Part shown: one piece after another, positions 40,622-48,382 of the stretch
How positions within the stretch are numbered: position 1 is the first letter of the stretch
How the letters are laid out: each line of letters opens with the position of its first letter
Origin: Glycomyces algeriensis
GTDB taxonomy: Bacteria; Actinomycetota; Actinomycetes; Mycobacteriales; Micromonosporaceae
Reading direction: 5' to 3'
DNA length: 64,000 nt
Assembly: GCF_027622855.1 (NCBI RefSeq)
Contig: NZ_JAPZVR010000009.1
Location: forward strand, 47,865-111,864
The notes under the pieces: model-generated
Told to the model about the DNA's origin: nothing
The model's database searches: none
The model's input: the letters and a program-made list of their open reading frames with translations, nothing else
Program-made: the position numbers and the translations under genes

Positions 40622-41794
40622 TCACGCTCCAGGGACGGTGGCGAGTTCGACTGTGGCGCCTTCGGCCCCAGCGCTGTCGGGGCCGATCACGGCGAACCCG
40701 GCGGCGTTCGCCAGGCCCCGCAGCATCGCGGAGCCGTGGTGGCCGAGGCGGTGCCCGGCCCGGTCGACCAGGGCCAGGTGGGTGAAGCCGCCGCGGCCCG
40801 GGACGTCTTCGGCGAGGGTCACGGAGCCGAGTTCCGGCAGCGGCAGGCCGCGTAGGCCCGCGAGCAGCGGCGCGACGAGCGAGACGACCGCGATCACCGC
40901 GGACTGCGGATTGCCCGGCAGCCCCGCGATGAACTTCCCGTCCTCGGTGCGCGCCAGCAGCATCGGGAAGCCCGGCCGCACCGCGACGGTGTTGATGACG
41001 TACTCCGCGCCGATCTCGGCGAGCGCGGCGTGGAGGTGGTCGACCGGGCCGACCATGGTGCCGCCGGTGGTGCACACCAGGTCCGCGTCGGCGAGCGCTT
41101 CGCGCAGCGCCGCGACGTGCGCTTCGAGGGTGTCCTCGACCGGTCCGATGCTCGGCCCGGCCGCCGCGCCGGCGGCCGTCAGCATGTGGGGGACCATGGG
41201 CCCCAAGGAGTCCCGCACCCGGCCGTCGCGGGAGACGCCGGAGGTCAGCAGCTCGTCGCCGAAGACGACGACGCGGACCGCGGGCCTGGCGTGCGCGGGC
41301 AGTGTCGCGTGCCCGGCGGCGGCCGCGAGGCCGATCACGGGCGCGCTGATCGGGGTGCCGGCCGCGAGCAGCTCCTCGCCCTGCGCGGCCTCCTCGCCGG
41401 CCTCGCGCCATTCGCGCGCGGCGGGCCCGTTGACCAGGCCGTCCTCAAGTTCGGTGTGCTCCAGGCGAATGATGCCCTCGGTCCCCTCGGGGACCTGCGC
41501 GCCGGTCGCGATCTTGACCGCCTGCCCGGGTTTGAGCGCCTCCGGCACCTGGCCGGCCAGTACGGCCCCGCCGAACTGCGCCGGTTCGACGCGCCACGGG
41601 CCCTCACCGGCGACGGCCCACCCGTCGACCGCCGAGGTCGGGAACGCGGGCAGGTCGGAGACGGCCACGAGCGGCGCGGCCAGCGCCGAGCCGACCGCCT
41701 CGCCGAACGGCAGCTCGACCGCGGGCGTCCTGGCCGCATAGCCTGCGGCCCAAGCGGTTTCGCGGGCCACGGCCCAGGGGAGCGGGGTGGTCAT
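40622..41794 (-). CDS. moeA: Molybdopterin molybdenumtransferase
   Basis: 390 aa. MoeA landmarks in order: FPTSAVDGWAV, GTEGIIRLEHTELEDG, VVFGDELLTSGVSRDG, CTTGGTMVGPVDHL (MPT-binding domain) and GLPGNPQSAV near the C-terminal domain. It inserts molybdenum into adenylated molybdopterin. Its start overlaps the mog stop, so the two are translated in coupling. Confidence 0.9.
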   Translation of the reverse strand: MTTPLPWAVARETAWAAGYAARTPAVELPFGEAVGSALAAPLVAVSDLPAFPTSAVDGWAVAGEGPWRVEPAQFGGAVLAGQVPEALKPGQAVKIATGAQVPEGTEGIIRLEHTELEDGLVNGPAAREWREAGEEAAQGEELLAAGTPISAPVIGLAAAAGHATLPAHARPAVRVVVFGDELLTSGVSRDGRVRDSLGPMVPHMLTAAGAAAGPSIGPVEDTLEAHVAALREALADADLVCTTGGTMVGPVDHLHAALAEIGAEYVINTVAVRPGFPMLLARTEDGKFIAGLPGNPQSAVIAVVSLVAPLLAGLRGLPLPELGSVTLAEDVPGRGGFTHLALVDRAGHRLGHHGSAMLRGLANAAGFAVIGPDSAGAEGATVELATVPGA

Positions 41795-42453
41795 CAGGGT
41801 TGCCTCCGGTGTGCGTCAGTGTCGTCGCCGGGCGCGTGCGTTGTCTCGGTGCCGCCGGATCCCATTGCCGCGCTTGGGATCTCGCCGAGCGGCTGCGTCG
41901 CACCGGTGCCGTGCACCTGCGCTACGCTCGCCACCTCGCTGAACTCCGGCGCCGCTTCGGCGTCATCGCTGCGGGCGTGGTCGCCGCCGTGCAGCTGGGA
42001 CACCGCGTGCTCGATGAGCTCGGCGGTGAGGACCGCCAGCCCGTCCTTCGCGGCGCCCGTGGACCCGGCGAGGTTCACGATCAGGGTCTTCCCCGCGACG
42101 CCGGCGATGCCGCGCGAGAGCGCCGCGTGCGGCGTCTTCGCGCGCCCGGCGGCGCGGATGGCCTCGGCGATGCCGGGGACCTCGTAGTCGACGACGCGGC
42201 TGGTCATGTCCGGCGTCAGGTCCAAGGGGGTCAGCCCCGTCCCGCCGGAGGTGACGACCAGGCTGAAGCCGTCGTCCACCGCGTCGCGCAGGGCCTGCTC
42301 GACCTCGTCGCCGTCGTGCACGACGACCGGCCCGGCCACGTCGAAACCGGCGGCGGCGAACCCCTGGATCAGGATCGGCCCGGACGTGTCCTCGTAAACC
42401 CCGTCGGCGGCGCGGTTCGACGCGACGACGACGAGCGTGCTTATCGGTGCCAT
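41794..42453 (-). CDS. mog: MogA/MoaB-type molybdopterin adenylyltransferase with tail
   Basis: 219 aa, ATG at 42453. VVVASNRAADGVYEDTSGPIL, then SLVVTSGGTGLTPLDLTPDMT and PGIAEAIRA are the substrate-binding motifs of MogA/MoaB. The enzyme adenylates molybdopterin before MoeA acts. The last ~55 residues are an acidic/His disordered tail (AEAAPEFSEVAS ... DDTDAHRR) not present in standard MogA (~165-195 aa). The gene overlaps moaC by 13 bp. Confidence 0.85.
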   Translation of the reverse strand: MAPISTLVVVASNRAADGVYEDTSGPILIQGFAAAGFDVAGPVVVHDGDEVEQALRDAVDDGFSLVVTSGGTGLTPLDLTPDMTSRVVDYEVPGIAEAIRAAGRAKTPHAALSRGIAGVAGKTLIVNLAGSTGAAKDGLAVLTAELIEHAVSQLHGGDHARSDDAEAAPEFSEVASVAQVHGTGATQPLGEIPSAAMGSGGTETTHAPGDDTDAHRRQP

Positions 42454-42908
42454 GTGCCGGTCTTCCCTCCGAGTTTCTCCTCCACGCGGATGTCGGCGAT
42501 GACGGCGGCGGGGTCCACGGCCTTCACCATGTCCACCAACGTCAACGCCGCCACGGAGACGGCCGTGAGGGCCTCCATCTCGACGCCGGTGCGGTCGGCG
42601 GTCTTCACGCGCGCCGCGATCTCGACGCCCTCGTCGGTCACCGTCAGGTCGAGCTTCACGCCGCTGATCGCGATCGGGTGGCACAGCGGCACCAGGTCGG
42701 GCGTGCGCTTCGCGGCCATGATGCCCGCGATCCGCGCCGTCGCCAGCGCGTCGCCCTTCGCCAGCGAGTTCTCGCGCAGCGCCGCGACCACCTCGGGGGT
42801 GGTCAGGAGCCGCCCGGTCGCGAGCGCCGAACGGTGCGAGACGTCCTTCTCTGAGACGTCGACCATCCGGGCGGCCCCGGTGGAGTCGACGTGCGTGAGA
42901 TCAGCCAT
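42441..42908 (-). CDS. moaC: Cyclic pyranopterin monophosphate synthase
   Basis: 155 aa. LTHVDSTGAARMVDVSEKDVSHRSA, DLVPLCHPI and ADRTGVEMEALTAVS are diagnostic MoaC motifs; the LCHP His and the following Lys/Glu residues line the active site. It makes cPMP from the MoaA product. First gene of the Mo-cofactor run, whose promoter must lie in the ~290-bp GC-rich region upstream. moaA is not in the window. Confidence 0.9.
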   Translation of the reverse strand: MADLTHVDSTGAARMVDVSEKDVSHRSALATGRLLTTPEVVAALRENSLAKGDALATARIAGIMAAKRTPDLVPLCHPIAISGVKLDLTVTDEGVEIAARVKTADRTGVEMEALTAVSVAALTLVDMVKAVDPAAVIADIRVEEKLGGKTGTWHR

Positions 42909-42984
42909 GCCGCGAAGTCTAGTCGCGCGGTGGGACGCCGCCGAGTTTCCGAGCCGCACGCTTCGCCGCGCGAAGCCCCGGCGC

Positions 42985-43165
42985 GGGCCCGCGCACCGCT
43001 CAGGCGTCACGGGAGGGGCTGCCGGGGCCGGGCCGAGGCATGCGGCGGCCACTTCGCGGTGCGGCCTCTCGCCGCACGAGCCCCCGACGCAGGCCCGCGC
43101 ACCGCCCGGGCGTCTCGCGGGGCGAGCGGGGCGGGCCGGGCGCGGCCACTTCGCGGTGCGGCCTC
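42985..43165. repeat. Imperfect ~100-bp duplication upstream of moaC
   Basis: Two blocks recur about 100 bp apart: GGGCCCGCGCACCGCTCAGG-type sequence at 42985-43008 and 43091-43114, and an identical 24-mer beginning GCGGCCACTTCGCGG at 43045-43068 and 43142-43165. The region 42909-43201 has no gene and separates moaC from a divergent membrane operon. Confidence 0.55.
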
Positions 43166-43201
43166 GGATTCGCCGCCGGAGGCCTGTATTAGCGTCGAGG
43201 C

Positions 43202-43567
43202 GTGATCGAATGGCTCTACCTCGCCGTCCAGGCCGCCGCGCTGGCGATGAGCGCCTGGTTCTTCGTGGACACCGCCCGCTCCCAGCTCGTCGGCCGCCGC
43301 CACCTCATCGGCGTCGCGGCACTGGAGGTCCTGCTCCTGGTGCAGCTCGCGGTGTCGATCGCGATCGTGCCGGGCGAGGCCGGCGACGGGAAGGCCCTCT
43401 TCTTCTCCTACCTGGTGACGACGATTCTGGTTCCCGTGGCGGCGTGCTTCTGGGGCTCGATCGACCGGAGCCGGTGGGGGATAGGGACCGTGGCGGCGTC
43501 GGGCGTGATCGTGGCGGCGCTCATGCTGCGCGTCCACCAGATCTGGGAGCTGCAGGTCCATGTCTGA
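43202..43567 (+). CDS. Small four-helix membrane protein (first of pair)
   Basis: 121 aa, GTG start at 43202 close behind a TATTAG -10-like box (43187-43192), suggesting a nearly leaderless transcript. Four hydrophobic helices with short loops. No motif. Overlaps the next gene by 8 bp; the two make an operon of related-looking membrane proteins divergent from moaC. Function unknown. Confidence 0.6.
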   Translation: MIEWLYLAVQAAALAMSAWFFVDTARSQLVGRRHLIGVAALEVLLLVQLAVSIAIVPGEAGDGKALFFSYLVTTILVPVAACFWGSIDRSRWGIGTVAASGVIVAALMLRVHQIWELQVHV

Positions 43568-43964
43568 GGCCGAGGCGGCGCCGCGCGCGCTCGCGGCCGG
43601 GTTCGGCCGCCTCATCGTGCTGGTCTACGTGGTGTTCGCCGTCTCGGCGGGCGTGCGGGCCGTGTTCCAGGTGGTCGTGAAGTTCGACGAGGCGCCGGTG
43701 AGCTTCACGCTGAGCGCGATCGCCGCGCTCATCTACCTGGTGGCCGCGATCGCGATCATCCGCGGCGCGGGCGCCCTCGCGATGCTCGCGGTGGGCGTGG
43801 AGATGGCCGGGGTGCTCGCGGTGGGCGCGCTGAGCTTCGCGGTGCCGCACTGGTTCCCGGAGCCCTCGGTGTGGTCGCACTTCGGATCCGGGTACGGCTA
43901 CGTGCCGCTGGTCCTGCCCGCGGTGGGCCTGGTGTACCTCTTCAAGCGCCGCAAGGACGCCTAA
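43560..43964 (+). CDS. Small four-helix membrane protein (second of pair)
   Basis: 134 aa. Four helices, loop EPSVWSHFGSGYGYVPL before the last helix, and a basic end FKRRKDA. Such two-gene membrane pairs near moaC are common in actinomycetes, but their role is not known to me. Its stop overlaps the convergent TetR gene by 4 bp. Confidence 0.6.
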   Translation: MSEAEAAPRALAAGFGRLIVLVYVVFAVSAGVRAVFQVVVKFDEAPVSFTLSAIAALIYLVAAIAIIRGAGALAMLAVGVEMAGVLAVGALSFAVPHWFPEPSVWSHFGSGYGYVPLVLPAVGLVYLFKRRKDA

Positions 43965-44542
43965 GCCCGGTCGATGAGGTCGAGGGCCGTGTCGATGCTG
44001 CTGAGGGCGCTGGCGTTGTCGACGCGGGTGAGCGCGTAGGCGGCCACGACGAGGGCCGTGCAGGTCTCGGTGAGCCGCTCGACCTGGTCGGCGGGAACGT
44101 CGGCGAGGTGGCGGCGGAGGCCGTTGCCGATGGCCTCGCGCAGTTCCGCGCGGTAGGCCGCGACGGTGTCGCGCACGGTGGCGTCGTCGGCGATCGGCGC
44201 TCCGGCGGTGTTGATGAGCAGGCACCCGTTCGCGGAGGTGAAGGAGCCGGCTTGTTCGAGCCCGGTGCGCAGGCCGTGCAGGTAGTCGAGGATCGCGTTG
44301 GGGGCCGGGAGCTCGGCTTTGAGCGGCTCCAGCCGGGGGCGGACGATCTCGTCGAGGTATGAGGCGACGGCGGCGTCGAAGAGGCCGCGTTTGCTGCCGA
44401 AGGCGTTGTAGATGCTCGATCGGCGCAGTCCGGTGGCGGCTTCGAGCGCCGGGACGGAGGCGGCCTCGTAGCCGTGCTTCCAGAACACCCCGCGGGCGGC
44501 CCGGACCACTTCACCGGTGTCGAAGGTTTGCGTGCGCCCCAT
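43961..44542 (-). CDS. TetR-family transcriptional regulator
   Basis: 193 aa. HTH in the first 50 residues: VVRAARGVFWKHGYEAASV, then LEAATGLRRSSIYNAFGSKRGLF, the classical TetR recognition helix and following turn. The C-terminal ligand domain has a Cys in NGCLLINTAG, as in AcrR/YxaF-type regulators of oxidoreductases. Divergent from the MDR oxidoreductase, with a perfect palindrome between them. It very probably represses both and is released by the enzyme's substrate, such as an electrophile or quinone. Confidence 0.85.
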   Translation of the reverse strand: MGRTQTFDTGEVVRAARGVFWKHGYEAASVPALEAATGLRRSSIYNAFGSKRGLFDAAVASYLDEIVRPRLEPLKAELPAPNAILDYLHGLRTGLEQAGSFTSANGCLLINTAGAPIADDATVRDTVAAYRAELREAIGNGLRRHLADVPADQVERLTETCTALVVAAYALTRVDNASALSSIDTALDLIDRA

Positions 44543-44559
44543 GACCGACCTCTCTTTGC

Positions 44560-44600
44560 GTAATGATCGTTCCAGTATATATTAGTAGAACGATCATTAC
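44560..44600. promoter_or_regulatory. TetR operator over divergent promoter
   Basis: Perfect 13-bp arms GTAATGATCGTTC/GAACGATCATTAC separated by 15 bp of AT-rich sequence (CAGTATATATTAGTA) that should contain -10 boxes. It sits between the tetR and oxidoreductase starts, 18-20 bp from each, ideal for autorepression and substrate-induced expression. Confidence 0.75.
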
Positions 44601-44619
44601 AAAAACGAGGGGAACCGTC

Positions 44620-45630
44620 ATGTCAGCAGCCGTCAGCACCCAGATCCAGCTCGTACGCCGCCCGAAGGGCTGGCCCGAGCCCGAGGACTTCCGCATCGCG
44701 GAGGTCGCCTACGGCGAGCTCGCGCCCGGCCAGGTGCGGGTCGCGAACTCGTTCCTCTCGGTCGACCCCTACATGCGCGGGCGCATGAACGACGCCAAGA
44801 GCTACATCCCGCCGTTCGTCCTGGGTGAGACCATGACCGGCGGTGCGGTCGGCCGCGTCGTGGAGTCCGCCGCCGAGGCGCTCCCGGTCGGTTCGGTCGT
44901 CCTCCACCAGTACGGGTGGCGCGACCTCGTCCAGGAGGACGCCGCCGGGTTCACCGTCGTGCCCGAGATCCCGGGCGTCCCGCTCTCGCTGCGCCTGGGC
45001 ATCCTCGGCATGACCGGGATGACCGGCTACGTCGGCCTCACCGCGATCGCCGACCTGCAGCCGGGCGACACCGTCTTCGTCTCCGGCGCGGCCGGCGCCG
45101 TCGGCACCGCGACCGGCCAGATCGCGAAGCTCCTCGGCGCGGGCCGCGTCATCGGCTCCGCCGGCAGCCCCGAGAAGGTCCGCCTCCTCACCGAGAAGTA
45201 CGGCTACGACGCCGCGTTCAACTACAAGGACGCGCCCGTCCGTCAGCAGCTCAAGGCCCTCGCGCCCGAGGGCGTGGACGTCTTCTTCGACAACGTGGGC
45301 GGCGACCACCTCGAGGCCGCGCTCGACGTCATGAACCGCGACGGCCGCATCGCCGCCTGTGGCGCGATCTCCCTCTACAACAGCACCGAGCGCGCGCCCG
45401 GCCCGGACAACCTCGCCAAGGTCATCCAGCAGAGCCTCACCATCAAGGGCTTCACCCTCGGCGGCTACACGCACCTGCGCGAAGAGTTCGGCACCCGCAT
45501 GGCCGAATGGTTCGGCCAGGGCAAGATCGCCTACGACGAGACCATCGTGGACGGTGTGGAGCACGCGGTCGACGCGTTCCTCGACATGATGCGCGGCAAG
45601 AACACCGGGAAGATGATCGTCCGGGTCTGA
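44620..45630 (+). CDS. Zinc-independent MDR oxidoreductase (CurA/prostaglandin-reductase type)
   Basis: 336 aa, ATG at 44620 behind GAGGGG. Family blocks: FLSVDPYMRGRM, ETMTGGAVGRVVES, GMTGMTGYVGL and nucleotide-binding FVSGAAGAVGTATGQIAK. The tail is KGFTLGGYTHL. It reduces the C=C of alpha,beta-unsaturated ketones/aldehydes with NADPH. Controlled by the adjacent TetR through the palindrome upstream. Probable detoxification role. Confidence 0.85.
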   Translation: MSAAVSTQIQLVRRPKGWPEPEDFRIAEVAYGELAPGQVRVANSFLSVDPYMRGRMNDAKSYIPPFVLGETMTGGAVGRVVESAAEALPVGSVVLHQYGWRDLVQEDAAGFTVVPEIPGVPLSLRLGILGMTGMTGYVGLTAIADLQPGDTVFVSGAAGAVGTATGQIAKLLGAGRVIGSAGSPEKVRLLTEKYGYDAAFNYKDAPVRQQLKALAPEGVDVFFDNVGGDHLEAALDVMNRDGRIAACGAISLYNSTERAPGPDNLAKVIQQSLTIKGFTLGGYTHLREEFGTRMAEWFGQGKIAYDETIVDGVEHAVDAFLDMMRGKNTGKMIVRV

Positions 45631-45650
45631 TCCAGCGGGCGCTCCAAGGT

Positions 45651-45745
45651 GAACCGGGTGCCCCGGCATTTGCCGGCACCTTAGGGCGAACCGGGTGTCA
45701 CGGCGTCTGCCGACACCCGGGTCGAACCGGGTGTCACGGCGTCAA
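45651..45745. repeat. Three tandem ~36-bp repeats
   Basis: GAACCGGGTG begins at 45651, 45688 and 45724. Copies two and three share GAACCGGGTGTCACGGCGTC exactly; copies one and two each contain an internal dyad (GGTGCCCCGGCA/TGCCGGCACC and GGTGTC/GACACC). Located right after the oxidoreductase stop. Could act as repeated terminators. Confidence 0.6.
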
Positions 45746-45774
45746 CGTCCGTATCGCACCGCGTCGCCCGGCGT

Positions 45775-46407
45775 TCAGCGCTCGCAGGCCTCGGCGGCCG
45801 CCGCGAGGAACCGCAGCGCCGCCGCCGCATCGTTCGCGCCGCGGGTCCGCAGGCGGCCGCGATGCCAGCCGACGGCCCAGTTCTCCCGCACCGTCCACGA
45901 CCGGTCGAGCGGCCGCTCCCCGGCCGCGATCAGCCGATCGAGGACCATGTCGGCGAGCGCCGGGTCGGCGGCGAGCACCGTCCGGTCCGAGTCCTGCGGC
46001 ACGGGGAGCGGCATGCGGTTGGGGTCGGGCCAGAACCACTGCCCGCTCACGGCCGCGTCCTTCGGTGCAGTGACCAGCAGGTCCGGCACCGCCCGGGCCA
46101 GCCGCACCGCCGTGAACCGGTACGGGGTGTGGCGGCGCTTGCGCTTGCTCCACACCGGGTTCTCGAACCCGAGCACGTCCCGCCCCTGGTACGAGCCCGC
46201 GAACGTGTCGGCCACCGGCTGCACGAACGGCACGCCCAGCATTTCGAGCTCGTCGAACCACCCCGACGCCTCGACGTCCCCCGGGCGGCCCTCCTCCTGG
46301 AAGCCGAGGCCGACCGAAGCCGCGAACCCCGCAGCCCGTCGCCGCCGCGCAGCACGCGACGCCTCGCCGAACACGACCTCGACGACGCCTTGGGCGAAGA
46401 CCTCCAT
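45775..46407 (-). CDS. Hypothetical protein adjacent to WXG gene
   Basis: 210 aa, soluble, Arg- and Trp-rich, no motif recognised. The middle has YQGRDVLGFENPVWSKRKRRH and PDPNRMPLPVPQ. It lies 9 bp after the stop of the minus-strand WXG protein and is in the same transcript, so it may be a chaperone, regulator or immunity-like partner for that protein. This is inferred only from position. Confidence 0.5.
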   Translation of the reverse strand: MEVFAQGVVEVVFGEASRAARRRRAAGFAASVGLGFQEEGRPGDVEASGWFDELEMLGVPFVQPVADTFAGSYQGRDVLGFENPVWSKRKRRHTPYRFTAVRLARAVPDLLVTAPKDAAVSGQWFWPDPNRMPLPVPQDSDRTVLAADPALADMVLDRLIAAGERPLDRSWTVRENWAVGWHRGRLRTRGANDAAAALRFLAAAAEACER

Positions 46408-46416
46408 GTGCGGCTC

Positions 46417-47661
46417 CTAGGCCAGCTCGTTGTACTTCGCCTCGAACTCCGCCGCGGCGACCTCGTCAGAGGAGCAGTATGCCGCCTTGCAGTCCCGCAG
46501 GATCTGCCCGTGCCCGTTGAGCGACCCCGAGAGCTGCCCGGTCGACGCGACCGCCTCCTCGCACGAGCCCTGGTACGACGAGGCGAAGAAGAGGCCCGTC
46601 AGCCCCCAGGTCATCTCCTCCGAGGCCGCGCCCGAGGCGACCGAGTTGATCGACTCGCCGTTGCCGGAGAGGCCCTCGAGCGCCGACGCGAGGGCGTCCA
46701 GCTCGTCCAGGTCCACAGTGAGCCCCACCGGGCTCCCCGCCGAGACTGAAGCGGACTGCCCGCCGGATCCGCCCGACAACTGCTGCATGCCCGTGGTGGC
46801 CGCCCCGAGCCCGGCGGTGATGCCGCCCGTGATCAGCCCGCGCATCAGCACGGCCTTCCACAGCGGCTTGCCCGCGGGCAGGAAGAACTTCGACAGCAGC
46901 GGCGCGATCTTCGCGAAGATCTTGCCCGCCTTCGCGAACTTGTCGATCGCCCGCGAGATCGCGGACATCGCCTTCACCATGCCGCTGATCAGGAACTCCG
47001 CGAACGCCGCGCCGAACGTGAACGAACTGGCCGCCAACGCCACCAGGCCCCGCATGATCAGCCACGACACCAGCTCGGCGAGGATCGACTTGATGACGTC
47101 GTAGATCGTCTGCGCGACCACCTCGGCCCAGGCCAGCAGCTGCTTGATGCCGCCCGCCTCGTGCCCCATCGCGCCGATCGCGGCCGACAGTCCGTACAGC
47201 TGGTTGTAGGCCGCGTCGGCCGCCGAGCCCTGCCAGTTCGGGATGCCCGACTCGACGGCGGTGCCGACCTCCTCGCCGAGCGCGCCCAGCGCCTCCTGGA
47301 CCTGGCCCCAGACCTCCTGCTGCTGCTGCATCTGACCCGGGTCGCCCGAGACCATCTCGAGCAGGTCGTTCAACGGCGTCACCAGCTCCAGCAGGATCGT
47401 GAGCCCGGCGTTCGCGAGCGCGTAGACGGGGTCCTTGATGAACATGAGCCCGCCCGCCGCGAGCATGCCGAGGTCGGCGGCGATGCCGCCCGCGGCGTCC
47501 GCGATGGAGGTGTCGCCGTTGACGGCGTCGTTGATCTCCTGGGCGATCCCGTACACGGGCTTGGCCAGGGGGATGTCGTTCGCGATCCGCTCGCCCGCGC
47601 CCGGGCTCTGGACCGGGGCGTACTGGGTGATGTCGGAACCGTGCTCGCTGGAATCGGACAT
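46417..47661 (-). CDS. Large WXG/EspC-fusion T7SS membrane protein (paralogue 2)
   Basis: 414 aa, ATG at 47661 (MSDSSEHGSD) with AGAAGG upstream. Homologous to the 34903 gene: HGSDITQY start, helical WXG-like region with PNWQGSAADAAYNQL, ELVSWLIMRGLVAL hydrophobic segment. A C-terminal EspC-like domain starts LTVDLDELDALASALEGL and ends with AAYCSSDEVAAAEF (YxxxD). Likely T7SS substrate or channel part. Placed near the FtsK-like ATPase operon on the same strand, which could be its export motor. Confidence 0.65.
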   Translation of the reverse strand: MSDSSEHGSDITQYAPVQSPGAGERIANDIPLAKPVYGIAQEINDAVNGDTSIADAAGGIAADLGMLAAGGLMFIKDPVYALANAGLTILLELVTPLNDLLEMVSGDPGQMQQQQEVWGQVQEALGALGEEVGTAVESGIPNWQGSAADAAYNQLYGLSAAIGAMGHEAGGIKQLLAWAEVVAQTIYDVIKSILAELVSWLIMRGLVALAASSFTFGAAFAEFLISGMVKAMSAISRAIDKFAKAGKIFAKIAPLLSKFFLPAGKPLWKAVLMRGLITGGITAGLGAATTGMQQLSGGSGGQSASVSAGSPVGLTVDLDELDALASALEGLSGNGESINSVASGAASEEMTWGLTGLFFASSYQGSCEEAVASTGQLSGSLNGHGQILRDCKAAYCSSDEVAAAEFEAKYNELA

Positions 47662-47752
47662 GGTGTCAGCCTTCTGCTCGCGCAACGCAAGGCAAGGGGC
47701 GGGAACGGCCCCGCGCGGTGCTGCTGCCGCGACTATAAGCCGCGAATGCCAC

Positions 47753-48382
47753 CTAGCTGAAGAAGCCGAGGCACGCCACGACCAGCGTCGAGCCGCAGAC
47801 GACCAGGCCGAGGCGGTAATTGCGCTCCAGGCGCTTCTCCTCGTCGCCGATCTTCGGGCGGGCGGCGACGCCGATCGTCAACCAGCCCAAGCCGAACGCT
47901 CCGATAGGCGCCCCGATGAGGACCGCCGCGAGCAGGCCGACGCCGAGTGTGTCCTCCGCCCGCAGGTTGCGCAGCACGAGCAGCTGCACCAGGACGCAGA
48001 CGAGCGCGAACAGCCCGTAGACCAGCCCGTTGCGCTCGTCCGCGCGCCAGCGCGGCAGGAGCGGCGCCCGGTGGGCGAGGTACCTGGCCTCCTCGAGTTC
48101 CGCGCCGGCCGTGCGCAGATCGGTCTCGGCGGCGTCCAGGTCGGCCGTCGGGTCGCCGTGCAGGGGCGGGGGGTTCGGTGCGCGGCGCGGGGGCGCGATG
48201 CGCGCGGCGCGGGCGAGGTCGTCGACGACGGCGCGCTGGGCGGCGGCCTGCTCGGCGAGGCGGCTGGTGCGCTGGCCTAGGGATTCCGTTGCGGTGGCGG
48301 TGCGGGCGGCGGCCTCGTCGGCGGTGCGGCGGGCGTCGTCGAGGCGGCGCAGCTGCGCGATGTAGTCGTCGAAGGCGCTCAC
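47753..48382 (-). CDS. Coiled-coil membrane protein coupled to FtsK-like ATPase
   Basis: 209 aa, GTG start at 48382 overlapping the ATPase stop (GTGA). The N-terminal ~100 residues are a coiled coil (LRRLDDARRTADEAAARTATA ... LAEQAAAQRAVV). Two or three membrane helices follow at about 125-175 and at the C-terminus. Could be the membrane anchor of the ATPase, as EccCa-type proteins have. Function unknown otherwise. Confidence 0.55.
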   Translation of the reverse strand: MSAFDDYIAQLRRLDDARRTADEAAARTATATESLGQRTSRLAEQAAAQRAVVDDLARAARIAPPRRAPNPPPLHGDPTADLDAAETDLRTAGAELEEARYLAHRAPLLPRWRADERNGLVYGLFALVCVLVQLLVLRNLRAEDTLGVGLLAAVLIGAPIGAFGLGWLTIGVAARPKIGDEEKRLERNYRLGLVVCGSTLVVACLGFFS

